Assembly: GCA_943788725.1 (NCBI GenBank)
Contig: CALSRJ010000002.1
Coordinates: 62,001 to 126,000 of the forward strand
Reading direction: 5' to 3'
Source: an uncultured Flavobacteriales bacterium
Lineage (GTDB): Bacteria; Bacteroidota; Bacteroidia; Flavobacteriales_G; Salibacteraceae
DNA length: 64,000 nucleotides
Shown here: positions 32,477 through 40,161 of the stretch, piece after piece
How the letters are laid out: the number at the start of each line of letters is the position of its first letter
Position numbering within the stretch: the stretch's first letter is position 1
Position numbers and translations under genes: made by a program
The notes under the pieces: model-generated
Databases searched by the model: none
What the model was told of the DNA's origin: nothing
Seen by the model: only the letters and a program-made list of their open reading frames with translations

Positions 32477-34759
32477 ATGAGATGGATCATCGGATTTACG
32501 ATTGCGTTGGTACTCGGTGTGCTTGGCTGGTTTTGGTACCCACGGTTAATGGACTCCAAAGCCGAATCTCCTTACGCGCTTCTGAATGGTTCCGCCTGGC
32601 TCATCATAGAACTGGAGGGACAGGATGATCTACAACAATTAACCGACTCCACCGCGGCTTTGGCAGAGGTTGACCTCTTGCGTCAATGGCCACTTCCAGA
32701 GCAATGGGAAGGAAGTGCACCCATCGTTCTTTTTGCGTTTATGGGAGCAGAAGGGGATGGGATGGGAATCATTTCTGAGGGAGGTTTAGATTGGCTGACA
32801 GACACGCGATTTACTTTCATATCAGAACATCAGGGTTATGCAATCGCCACCACCCAGGCGTACGCTTTTGATGGTCAAAATAATGTACCTGGGGCATTCA
32901 CGCCTTCCCGAGCACCATCTCCACATAAGCTGCGTGTTCATGCAAAAGCCGAGCGCTTGCTTCAGGCGTACGCCGGTCATCTCAGCACATCACTCATCAT
33001 GATGATCATGCGCGAAGGGGAACAAAATATGTGGATAGAATTCGACATGAAGGACGACGCCAACGTCATGCAAGCAACGGGAATCGCCTCTACACGAGAT
33101 GATCAGTCCCAGAGAAGCACGGATCTTCATTTGCTTCGTTTCATTCCCGCCAATGCAGGTATGGCCATTGTATCTACTTCGGATAGTTTGAAATACGGCC
33201 TTGTGCACTGTGCCTACGGGGTCAACACTGACCCTTTTGAATACCTGTTCATTTTGTATGAGGGTGAAGCTATCGCCAGCGAAAACACAAGCCCTGACCA
33301 AAATTACCAAGGCATTCCGATTACCATTTCTTCAATTCCCAAGCACCTGAACAAGCTATCCATTCCGTGGTCCGACGAAGCATACACAGCACACATCGGA
33401 GCTGTGCACATCCAAAGCTCCAGCTTTGCCTCCTTGGTCCATTTGCTCGACGACTACCTCGCTGACGACAAGTTGATCAGTTCGCCGTACTTCACCCAGA
33501 TAGAAGGTGCGATCTCGGATGCAGGGTTTACGCTTTATGTGCGTCCAGATGAGTTGGCCGAAGACAATCCATTCATCAAGACAGACATTCCCTGGCCTGG
33601 CACTAATTCGCTCGTATTTCAAGCATTCAGCGAACTTCCAGGACAGAAGTTCTTCACCATTTCTATGCTGCACCACAAAGACATGGTGGATGAAGCCCCT
33701 GTGGTTTGGAGTGCTCTGCTCGACACGGTAGTGCAGTCGGGGCCCTGGCCTTTTGTTAATCACTACACAAATGATCAGGAGGTGTTAGTTCAAGACGCTG
33801 CGAACAAATTGTACCTGATCAACAAGGATGGGAAAACGCTTTGGAAGAAAAAATTGACCGCCGGTATCATAGGCGATATTTCCACGATAGATCTGTTTGC
33901 GAACGGCAAGTATCAAATGCTTTTCGCTACAGAAGATCGAGTCTACCTCATCGACAGAAACGGAAACCCTGTGAACGAATTCCCGGTCAAACTAACCACC
34001 GGTGCTAAGTCGGCCCCCACCATGGTGCGTTATTCAAGCAAGGATGACCCCAGGATCTTGATCGGAGATGGTAATCGACTCATCAATTTGAATGAACAAG
34101 GCATTGCGGTAAACGGCTGGAAGGAACCGAGCATGGCTTCCGAATTGGCGGCTCCTATCCGATACCTCCACTACAGCGGAAAGGATTACTTAATGGCCCA
34201 AACCAAAAGCGGAAAAGTTCACTTCTTCGACCGACAAGGCAAGGAACGCGCACGCGCCATTCAAATCGACACGCACCAGACCGCGATTTACTTCCAAGAA
34301 GGGCGCGACCTGAACTCCTGTCGATTCATCGGCCACGATTCACTCGGTAATCTGTACGATCAGCCCATTAGCGGTTCCGTCAAGGTTGAAAACATTCTTC
34401 CTTTGGGCGGCGACGTAGGCATGGTAAACATCCATTTAGGAGAACACGACCTTGCAACCATCTCAGACGACCATTTCATCACCTTGAATGCATCGCGCGA
34501 TGTAGGGCTCGACTATTTACTTCCTGAACCGATAGCGTCAGATATACAGATGCTCAACCGTCGGAAAGAATGGATTGGATTGAACGCAAAAGAGAGCGAC
34601 CATTACTACATCCTAGACTTGGATGGTCAGATGCTGGACAAGATGCCCGTCAAGGGAAAAGGAAAAGGCATGGTGTTGGATATCAACGGTAACGGAAGCC
34701 TGGAGTTGATCATTTCCGATGGGAAACGCGAGTTGAAAGCTTACACACTAGCCGACTAA
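32477..34759 (+). CDS. Membrane-anchored protein with C-terminal beta-propeller-like repeats
   Basis: This 760-residue protein has an N-terminal membrane helix (WIIGFTIALVLGVLGWFWY, 3-21) with the rest outside the membrane. Residues 30-420 form a domain I do not recognise; its LNGSAWLIIELEG start recalls DUF3352-type proteins. From about 430 there are repeating beta units typical of PQQ/WD-like propellers (VQDAANKLYLINKDGKTLWKKKL; VYLIDRNGNPVNEFPVKL; VHFFDRQGKERA; YYILDLDGQMLDKMPVKG), ending with GNGSLELIISDGKREL. A scaffold or BamB-like role in the envelope is possible but not shown. Its stop overlaps the convergent glucosaminidase gene by 4 bp. Confidence 0.75.
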   Translation: MRWIIGFTIALVLGVLGWFWYPRLMDSKAESPYALLNGSAWLIIELEGQDDLQQLTDSTAALAEVDLLRQWPLPEQWEGSAPIVLFAFMGAEGDGMGIISEGGLDWLTDTRFTFISEHQGYAIATTQAYAFDGQNNVPGAFTPSRAPSPHKLRVHAKAERLLQAYAGHLSTSLIMMIMREGEQNMWIEFDMKDDANVMQATGIASTRDDQSQRSTDLHLLRFIPANAGMAIVSTSDSLKYGLVHCAYGVNTDPFEYLFILYEGEAIASENTSPDQNYQGIPITISSIPKHLNKLSIPWSDEAYTAHIGAVHIQSSSFASLVHLLDDYLADDKLISSPYFTQIEGAISDAGFTLYVRPDELAEDNPFIKTDIPWPGTNSLVFQAFSELPGQKFFTISMLHHKDMVDEAPVVWSALLDTVVQSGPWPFVNHYTNDQEVLVQDAANKLYLINKDGKTLWKKKLTAGIIGDISTIDLFANGKYQMLFATEDRVYLIDRNGNPVNEFPVKLTTGAKSAPTMVRYSSKDDPRILIGDGNRLINLNEQGIAVNGWKEPSMASELAAPIRYLHYSGKDYLMAQTKSGKVHFFDRQGKERARAIQIDTHQTAIYFQEGRDLNSCRFIGHDSLGNLYDQPISGSVKVENILPLGGDVGMVNIHLGEHDLATISDDHFITLNASRDVGLDYLLPEPIASDIQMLNRRKEWIGLNAKESDHYYILDLDGQMLDKMPVKGKGKGMVLDINGNGSLELIISDGKRELKAYTLAD

Positions 34760-35742
34760 TGACCCAAAAAGGTCTTGCCAAAGAAGCCCACGTTACGCAG
34801 TTTTAGCTTGTCTCCTTCTTTTGGAGAGTATCCATCATCCAAGTCGTTCATCTTTAGAAGTCGCTTGATCTTTACACCGTATCGCTGTGATACGTCGCGT
34901 ATCGTCTCGCCACCCTGAACCCTATGAAATTCCTCTTGGGCATTGTTGCGTTTGGGTTGAATGTAGACCACTTCACCTTCCAGCAACTTAGCATCCTTAT
35001 TCAAGTCATTGTACTTGACGATTTGCCAACGACTGAGTCCATAGCGCTCAGCAACCGAATGGGGTGAATCGCCTTTTTTGGCTTGAACAAACTTGATATT
35101 GTTTTCACTTACGTCTATTGCGCTTACGCTCATTACGTGCGGCACCGGCTCTTCACGCGCCGCTTCCTTTCCACTTCGCATTTCAGCGACGGGTTCAGAA
35201 TCGGGCAATTTGCGCACCCGATCGTATTGCTGCAGTTCACTCTCCTCGATGATCTTGATGAGCAGATCGGCATATTTAGGATTGGTAGCATAACCCGCTT
35301 TCTTCAGTCCACGTGCCCATCCCTTGTAATCGGTCGCCTTTAAGTCGAAAAGAGACGCATAGCGATCTCGAGTCATCAAAAATTCGCTGTGATCACGGTA
35401 GGAATCAAAAGCAGAGTAATACTTACGAAAGCATTCGTTGGCCTCGTCATCGTCCTGAATGAAGCTAGGTCCTTCCCAACCTTTGTGGCACTTGATGCCA
35501 AAATGATTGTTGGCGTATTTGGCCAAAGGACTGTTGCCGTAATCGCTCTCGAGCATACCTTGTGCAAGGGTAATGCTGGCAGGAATTCCCGTACCGTGCA
35601 TTTCTCTTATGGCCTCATCCTTAAAGTTCTCGATGTATTCTGACTTCGACACCCGTGGTTCAGACGGCTGTGATTGCCCCATCATTGAAAATATGAAGAG
35701 GTTACAGAACAAGAAGAGTGCTGTTAGAATGTTACTTTGCAT
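34756..35742 (-). CDS. Secreted glucosaminidase with two LysM domains
   Basis: This 328-residue peptidoglycan hydrolase has a signal peptide (to about 25) and an N-acetylglucosaminidase domain (about 35-175) with the catalytic Glu in AQGMLESDYGNSPLA and the NNHFGIKCHKGW motif. Two LysM repeats follow (about 217-262 and 270-315; FVQAKKGDSPHSVAERYGLS and FHRVQGGETIRDVSQRYGVK). It cleaves GlcNAc linkages, likely for cell separation or turnover. The -7 box lies within a small dyad at 35754-35770. Confidence 0.92.
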   Translation of the reverse strand: MQSNILTALFLFCNLFIFSMMGQSQPSEPRVSKSEYIENFKDEAIREMHGTGIPASITLAQGMLESDYGNSPLAKYANNHFGIKCHKGWEGPSFIQDDDEANECFRKYYSAFDSYRDHSEFLMTRDRYASLFDLKATDYKGWARGLKKAGYATNPKYADLLIKIIEESELQQYDRVRKLPDSEPVAEMRSGKEAAREEPVPHVMSVSAIDVSENNIKFVQAKKGDSPHSVAERYGLSRWQIVKYNDLNKDAKLLEGEVVYIQPKRNNAQEEFHRVQGGETIRDVSQRYGVKIKRLLKMNDLDDGYSPKEGDKLKLRNVGFFGKTFLGH

Positions 35743-35753
35743 GCCGAATCAAC

Positions 35754-35770
35754 GCTTTGTAGCAAAGCTA
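35754..35770 (-). promoter_or_regulatory. Promoter of the glucosaminidase gene overlapping a small dyad
   Basis: Minus strand TAGCTTTG (35763-35770) is a TAnnTTTG box 20 bp before the ATG. GCTTTG-TAG-CAAAGC (35754-35768) forms a dyad over the box and start site, so repression by a dimer is possible. Confidence 0.45.
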
Positions 35771-35836
35771 CCGAGTTATTAACGGAGTTTTCAACAAGAA
35801 AGGGGTGGTTATCAACAATTCTACTGTTAATTACTG

Positions 35837-36757
35837 ATGTCTAGAGGGGTCGTGATCAAAAGTACCGGAAGCTGGTACAAGGTGAAATTAGAAGATGGAA
35901 CGCAAATAAATGCGCGGGTCCGGGGAAAGTTGCGTACGTCAGGAAGCAGAAACACGAACCCAGTAACGGTTGGTGACCATGTAGACTTGGATTTCGTTGG
36001 CGAGGACCACGTCATTACTGGTGTAGACGACCGGACCAATTACATCATCCGCAAGTCGACGAACCTCTCAAAGCAAACCCACATCATCGCGGCGAACTTA
36101 GACTTGGCCATTTTGGTCACCGCATTGAAGGAGCCCAAGATCAAGTTTGGTTTCGTAGACCGATTTCTCGTCACGGCCGAAGCCTATGGCATTCCCGCCA
36201 TGATCATTTTCAACAAATGCGACCTCCTTACGGATCGGGAGCTGGAGTACCTTGAAGAGTTGAGAGCGGCCTATTTGAAAATCGGATATCCATCCTTGGC
36301 CATTTCTACCACGGAGGAAGTCGGGTTAGAAGAAGTAAAGGCTGAAATCAAAGGAAAGATTACCCTCTTCAGTGGACACAGCGGTGTCGGCAAAAGCTCC
36401 CTCTTAAATGCATTGAATCCCGCTATTCAAGCGAAGGTGACCGACGTATCTGAGTCGAACGAAAAGGGGCAGCATACGACCACGTTTGCCGAGATGCATG
36501 CGATCAACGACAACACCTACATCATCGACACGCCAGGATTGAAAAGCTTTGGCCTCATCGACATTGAACCGGAGGAATTGAAGGACTTTTTTCCAGAAAT
36601 GGTGAAGCGAAGTGGCGATTGCCGTTTCAGCAATTGCCAGCATTTGAATGAACCCGGATGCGCCGTAAAGCCTGCCTATGACCAAGGTGAACTACCTTGG
36701 TTTCGTTATGAGAACTACGGTTATTTCTACGATGAACTAAAGGAGATGCGCCCATGA
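35837..36757 (+). CDS. rsgA: Ribosome small-subunit GTPase RsgA
   Basis: This circularly permuted GTPase checks late 30S maturation. The 306-residue protein has an N-terminal OB domain (to about 70). The GTPase motifs come in permuted order: NKCDL (G4, about 131-135), then GHSGVGKSSLLNAL (G1, about 180-193), then DTPG (G3, about 232). The zinc site CRFSNCQHLNEPGC (about 259-272) has the Cys-x4-Cys-x-His-x5-Cys pattern. It heads a run of five genes and overlaps dtd by 4 bp. Confidence 0.97.
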   Translation: MSRGVVIKSTGSWYKVKLEDGTQINARVRGKLRTSGSRNTNPVTVGDHVDLDFVGEDHVITGVDDRTNYIIRKSTNLSKQTHIIAANLDLAILVTALKEPKIKFGFVDRFLVTAEAYGIPAMIIFNKCDLLTDRELEYLEELRAAYLKIGYPSLAISTTEEVGLEEVKAEIKGKITLFSGHSGVGKSSLLNALNPAIQAKVTDVSESNEKGQHTTTFAEMHAINDNTYIIDTPGLKSFGLIDIEPEELKDFFPEMVKRSGDCRFSNCQHLNEPGCAVKPAYDQGELPWFRYENYGYFYDELKEMRP

Positions 36758-37206
36758 GAGCGGTGATCCAACGCGTTTCGGAAGCAAAGGTGACGGTGCA
36801 AGAAAAAGTGACCGGCAGCATCGGTGAAGGCTACTTGATCTTACTCGGCATCGAACCGGCAGACGACAAAGATGACCTTGAATGGCTAGCGAATAAGATT
36901 GTAGCATTGCGGGTATTCAGCGACGAGGAAGGATTGATGAATCGGAGTATTACAGACGTGGATGGCCACGTCTTGGTCGTCAGTCAATTCACCCTTCACG
37001 CCAAGTATAAAAAAGGCAATCGCCCCAGCTTCATTCGGGCGGCCAAACCGGAGCACGCCATCCCCGTGTACGAGTCGTTTTGCGATGAACTCGAGCGCCT
37101 CCTCAACAAACCCACGCAACGCGGCGAGTTCGGAGCAGACATGGATGTACATTTGGTGAACGATGGGCCGGTGACGTTGGTCATCGACACAAAAAACAAG
37201 GAATAA
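36754..37206 (+). CDS. dtd: D-aminoacyl-tRNA deacylase
   Basis: This 150-residue enzyme removes D-amino acids from tRNA. The two family motifs are SQFTLHAKYKKGNRPSF (about 77-93) and NDGPVTLVID (about 137-146) with the cross-subunit Gly-cisPro. The fold begins at once with MRAVIQRVSEAKV. Its start overlaps rsgA by 4 bp and the MBOAT gene follows by 3 bp, so it is in the middle of an operon. Confidence 0.96.
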   Translation: MRAVIQRVSEAKVTVQEKVTGSIGEGYLILLGIEPADDKDDLEWLANKIVALRVFSDEEGLMNRSITDVDGHVLVVSQFTLHAKYKKGNRPSFIRAAKPEHAIPVYESFCDELERLLNKPTQRGEFGADMDVHLVNDGPVTLVIDTKNKE

Positions 37207-37209
37207 CCC

Positions 37210-38613
37210 GTGCTTTTCAACTCGTTGCCCTTCCTGATCTTTTTACCCACGGTGGTGCTCTTGTACTACCTCCTACCCCATCGCACGCGCTGGATCCTCT
37301 TACTGGCCGCGAGCTATATCTTTTATGGGTACTGGAAGGTAGAATACCTGAGCTTGATCTTGGCCAGCACCACGGTAGATTACTTCGTTGCCCGTTACAT
37401 ACACGCAACGCCTTCGCGCTTACACAAGCGCATGGGGCTGGCCGTAAGCTTGATCACCAACCTTGGACTCCTCGCCTTCTTCAAGTATTCCGGATGGTTT
37501 ATCGAAGACGTGCTAGACCCTGTCGTCGGACTTACCGACGGTCAATTGGACAGCTTCCGCAAGGCTTGGGACTTCTTATTGCCGGTTGGCATTTCCTTCT
37601 ACACCTTCCAAACGCTGGGATACACGATTGACGTCTATTTCGGCAAGGCGGTCCCCGAAAAGAATCCACTCAAATTTGCGCTGTTCGTGAGCTACTTCCC
37701 TCAATTGGTGGCAGGCCCCATCGAGCGATTCAGTCATTTACATCAGCAGCTCTTCCAACGGGTTTCCTTTGAGTATGCCAACCTCCAGCAGGGCGGGCGA
37801 TTGATCCTATACGGCTTGTTCATCAAGATGTGTGTTGCCGACAATGTAAGTCCAATCGTAGATCAAATTTTTGGTCATTCCGCCGAAGCTGACGGCATCC
37901 AATTGGCCGCTGGAATGCTGCTGTTCGGACTGCAGATCTACAGCGATTTTCACGGCTATTCGCTGATTGCGATCGGAACCGCAAAGCTGCTGGGAGTGAA
38001 CCTCATGGATAACTTCAACGCACCGTACACCTCCCTTTCGATCCGCGAATTCTGGGGGCGCTGGCACATCTCGCTGAGCACTTGGTTTCGCGACTACCTC
38101 TTTATTCCGCTCGGTGGAAGCAAGGCGGGCATGACGAAATTGGCCATCAACATCCTGATCGTCTTTTTGGTAAGTGGCTTGTGGCACGGGGCCAATTGGA
38201 CGTTTGTGGTTTGGGGCGCGATGCACGGTTTGGCCTACTTAGCAGAAAGGTGGCTGTTTCCTATGCGTACAAAAAGTCGCGTTGGCAGCGCTTTGAAATG
38301 GATTTGGACCATGGTCATCGTCTTCTTCGCTTGGATCTTTTTCCGAAGTGAAAGCGTTGCGCACGGAACGGACTACATAATGCAAATGCTACAGAATACG
38401 GGAGATGGACTTACCATTGAATGGGATCCCTTCCTAGCCTCCATTGTTGGCATCTTCATCCTCAGTGACTTGCTCTTCCGAAACCGAAGTATTCACGTTT
38501 GGCTAGAGTCAACATCCACGTTGATCCGGTGGTCGGTATACGCCCTGCTCCTTTTCTTCATCACTGGTTTCGCCGGCACGGTTCAGCATCCATTTATCTA
38601 TTTTCAATTCTGA
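37210..38613 (+). CDS. MBOAT-family O-acyltransferase (AlgI-like)
   Basis: This 467-residue inner-membrane acyltransferase starts with GTG 37210, 3 bp after dtd. It has about ten membrane segments and the two MBOAT landmarks: RWHISLSTWFRDYLFIPLGG (about 284-303, His 286) and the catalytic His 326 in SGLWHGANW. AlgI- and DltB-like members move acyl groups across the membrane to exopolysaccharide or cell-wall polymers, usually with an SGNH-type partner. The next gene, which overlaps by one base, is such a candidate. Confidence 0.92.
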   Translation: MLFNSLPFLIFLPTVVLLYYLLPHRTRWILLLAASYIFYGYWKVEYLSLILASTTVDYFVARYIHATPSRLHKRMGLAVSLITNLGLLAFFKYSGWFIEDVLDPVVGLTDGQLDSFRKAWDFLLPVGISFYTFQTLGYTIDVYFGKAVPEKNPLKFALFVSYFPQLVAGPIERFSHLHQQLFQRVSFEYANLQQGGRLILYGLFIKMCVADNVSPIVDQIFGHSAEADGIQLAAGMLLFGLQIYSDFHGYSLIAIGTAKLLGVNLMDNFNAPYTSLSIREFWGRWHISLSTWFRDYLFIPLGGSKAGMTKLAINILIVFLVSGLWHGANWTFVVWGAMHGLAYLAERWLFPMRTKSRVGSALKWIWTMVIVFFAWIFFRSESVAHGTDYIMQMLQNTGDGLTIEWDPFLASIVGIFILSDLLFRNRSIHVWLESTSTLIRWSVYALLLFFITGFAGTVQHPFIYFQF

Positions 38614-39623
38614 TGAAGGTATTGATCAAAGGCATATGGCTACTCTTGACCCTACTGCTGCTGGCGGGCATTTACCCAAAGCATGCCTACGAACAATTCG
38701 TGGCTGAGCATGCAGACCAGTACTTACAGGTTCAAAAAATAAAGGACTGTGATGTGATCTACCTCTCTGCCTCCAGCAATTTCGCATCAGGACTTGCACG
38801 AGAAACGGATCCACGCAAGATCAGTCAAATGATCGCAGATCATTTTCCGGCGCTTCAATTTGAGGCGATCAATAAACCCGCTTCTCACGCAGGCATCCAC
38901 GTAAATCTCCTCGAAATGTTCAGGGAAAATGCGGAGGCAGAGACCTTTATTGTCACCATGAACTTACGGTCCTTTGGGCCCGATTGGATTTATTCTGAAC
39001 TGGAGACACCGCTGCAGCAATCCACGCTTTTCTACAACAATCGTCTGCCCCTTATTAACCGTGCCTTGGTTTCACTTCGGGCGTATGACGACCAGTCGAC
39101 CGAAGAGCGGCATGCCCAGCGGAAGTCAGCTTGGGCAGATGACCCACTGCCCTTTGACCCGCCTCAGGACAATGTAACGGATTGGTGCGCAGTTGAAAAA
39201 TGGGGCGATTGGCGAAACCCGAAACGCCAATTGGCGGATCAGTTCATCAAGCAATACGGTTTTGTCTTGGATGCGTCGAATCCACGGGTGAAAGATTTCG
39301 ATCGGATGTCAGCAATGGCAGAGGAGGAAGGCTGGACGATGGTCTTCAACATCCTAGCCGAAAACCTAGAAACGGCGGACTCCTTGGTTGGCAAGGACCT
39401 CACTTCACTCATGAGGCGCAATACACAGTGGTTGGTCGATCGTTACGAAGAAAAGGGGCATGAATTAGTGAACAACCTCGAGCAGGTTAGCCATGCACAT
39501 TTCACAGATAAAGATTTTCCTACAGAGCATTACGACGACATAGGACGCAGAATCATCGCTGACAACGTAGCCGAAGGATTGGCGCGGGCATTGGCTCAAA
39601 AGAATAGTAAAAATGACAATTGA
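38613..39623 (+). CDS. SGNH-hydrolase-like partner of the MBOAT protein
   Basis: This 336-residue protein has an N-terminal membrane helix (GIWLLLTLLLLAGIY, 7-21) and an extracytoplasmic domain. DVIYLSASSNFASG (47-60) matches the first block of SGNH-type hydrolases with its Ser, and FPTEHYDDIGRRI near residue 305 matches the last block with the Asp-x2-His type end. Such DltD/AlgX-like proteins accept the acyl group from an MBOAT and place it on a glycan. The TGATG junction with the MBOAT stop supports coupling. Family call by motif and context only. Confidence 0.7.
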   Translation: MKVLIKGIWLLLTLLLLAGIYPKHAYEQFVAEHADQYLQVQKIKDCDVIYLSASSNFASGLARETDPRKISQMIADHFPALQFEAINKPASHAGIHVNLLEMFRENAEAETFIVTMNLRSFGPDWIYSELETPLQQSTLFYNNRLPLINRALVSLRAYDDQSTEERHAQRKSAWADDPLPFDPPQDNVTDWCAVEKWGDWRNPKRQLADQFIKQYGFVLDASNPRVKDFDRMSAMAEEEGWTMVFNILAENLETADSLVGKDLTSLMRRNTQWLVDRYEEKGHELVNNLEQVSHAHFTDKDFPTEHYDDIGRRIIADNVAEGLARALAQKNSKNDN

Positions 39624-39942
39624 AGCAGCACAGCAACGGGTAGACGAATGGATCAGTACGGTGGGCGTTCGCTATTTCGACGAGTTGACGAACATGGCCA
39701 TGCTTACGGAGGAGGTAGGTGAAGTGGCGCGGATCATTGCGCGGCGCTATGGTGAACAGAGCGAAAAAGAATCCGACAAGAACAAGGACCTCGGGGACGA
39801 AATGGCCGATGTGCTATGGGTATTGCTCTGCTTGGCCAACCAAACCGGGGTAGACCTGACAAAAGCCTTGGAAAATAACTTCGAAAAGAAATCCCATCGG
39901 GATGGAGAGCGCCATCAAAACAACCCTAAACTCAAGGATTGA
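39613..39942 (+). CDS. MazG-like nucleotide pyrophosphohydrolase
   Basis: This 109-residue all-alpha NTP pyrophosphatase has the metal-binding pair EEVGEVARIIARR (EExxE, about 29-41) and DLGDEMADVLW (DExxD, about 57-67). It removes unwanted or damaged nucleoside triphosphates. It overlaps the SGNH gene by 11 bp, so it is last in the rsgA-dtd-MBOAT-SGNH-mazG run. The acyltransfer genes appear inserted among translation and nucleotide quality genes. Confidence 0.92.
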   Translation: MTIEAAQQRVDEWISTVGVRYFDELTNMAMLTEEVGEVARIIARRYGEQSEKESDKNKDLGDEMADVLWVLLCLANQTGVDLTKALENNFEKKSHRDGERHQNNPKLKD

Positions 39943-39949
39943 TTCCCCA

Positions 39950-40069
39950 CTGCGGCCGTGACCGCAGCGTATATCCTCCGCTTGGCGCAGTGCTGCGCAA
40001 CACTAGCAAGAACAGCGACCGGAGGAAGCTCGTGCTTGTGCCGATGTGAAGCCACTGCGCCGAGCGGAG
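39950..40069. repeat. GC-rich structured intergenic element with 17-bp inverted repeats
   Basis: Between mazG and the pyrophosphatase lies DNA unlike other gaps here. CTGCGG-N6-CCGCAG (39950-39967) is one hairpin. The arm CTCCGCTTGGCGCAGTG (39976-39992) pairs with CACTGCGCCGAGCGGAG (40053-40069) with one G-U. An inner hairpin GCGCAG-TG-CTGCGC (39985-39998) and an outer CCTCCG/CGGAGG pair compete with that long stem. It may be a structured RNA, a decayed repeat or a palindromic element. I see no coding sense in it. Confidence 0.55.
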
Positions 40070-40110
40070 ATAGCAGCGAAGGGCGCGAAATGTCCGCACA
40101 AACGAGCATA

Positions 40111-40140
40111 AAAAAACCCCGCTGCAAGCAACGGGGTTTA
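40111..40140 (-). terminator. Rho-independent terminator of hppA
   Basis: AAACCCCG (40114-40121) pairs with CGGGGTTT (40132-40139) around a 10-nt loop. The A-run before it gives a T-tail on the minus strand, 22 bp after the hppA stop. It could also weakly stop plus-strand transcription from mazG. Confidence 0.88.
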
Positions 40141-40161
40141 CAAAGTAATGATCTGCGATTT

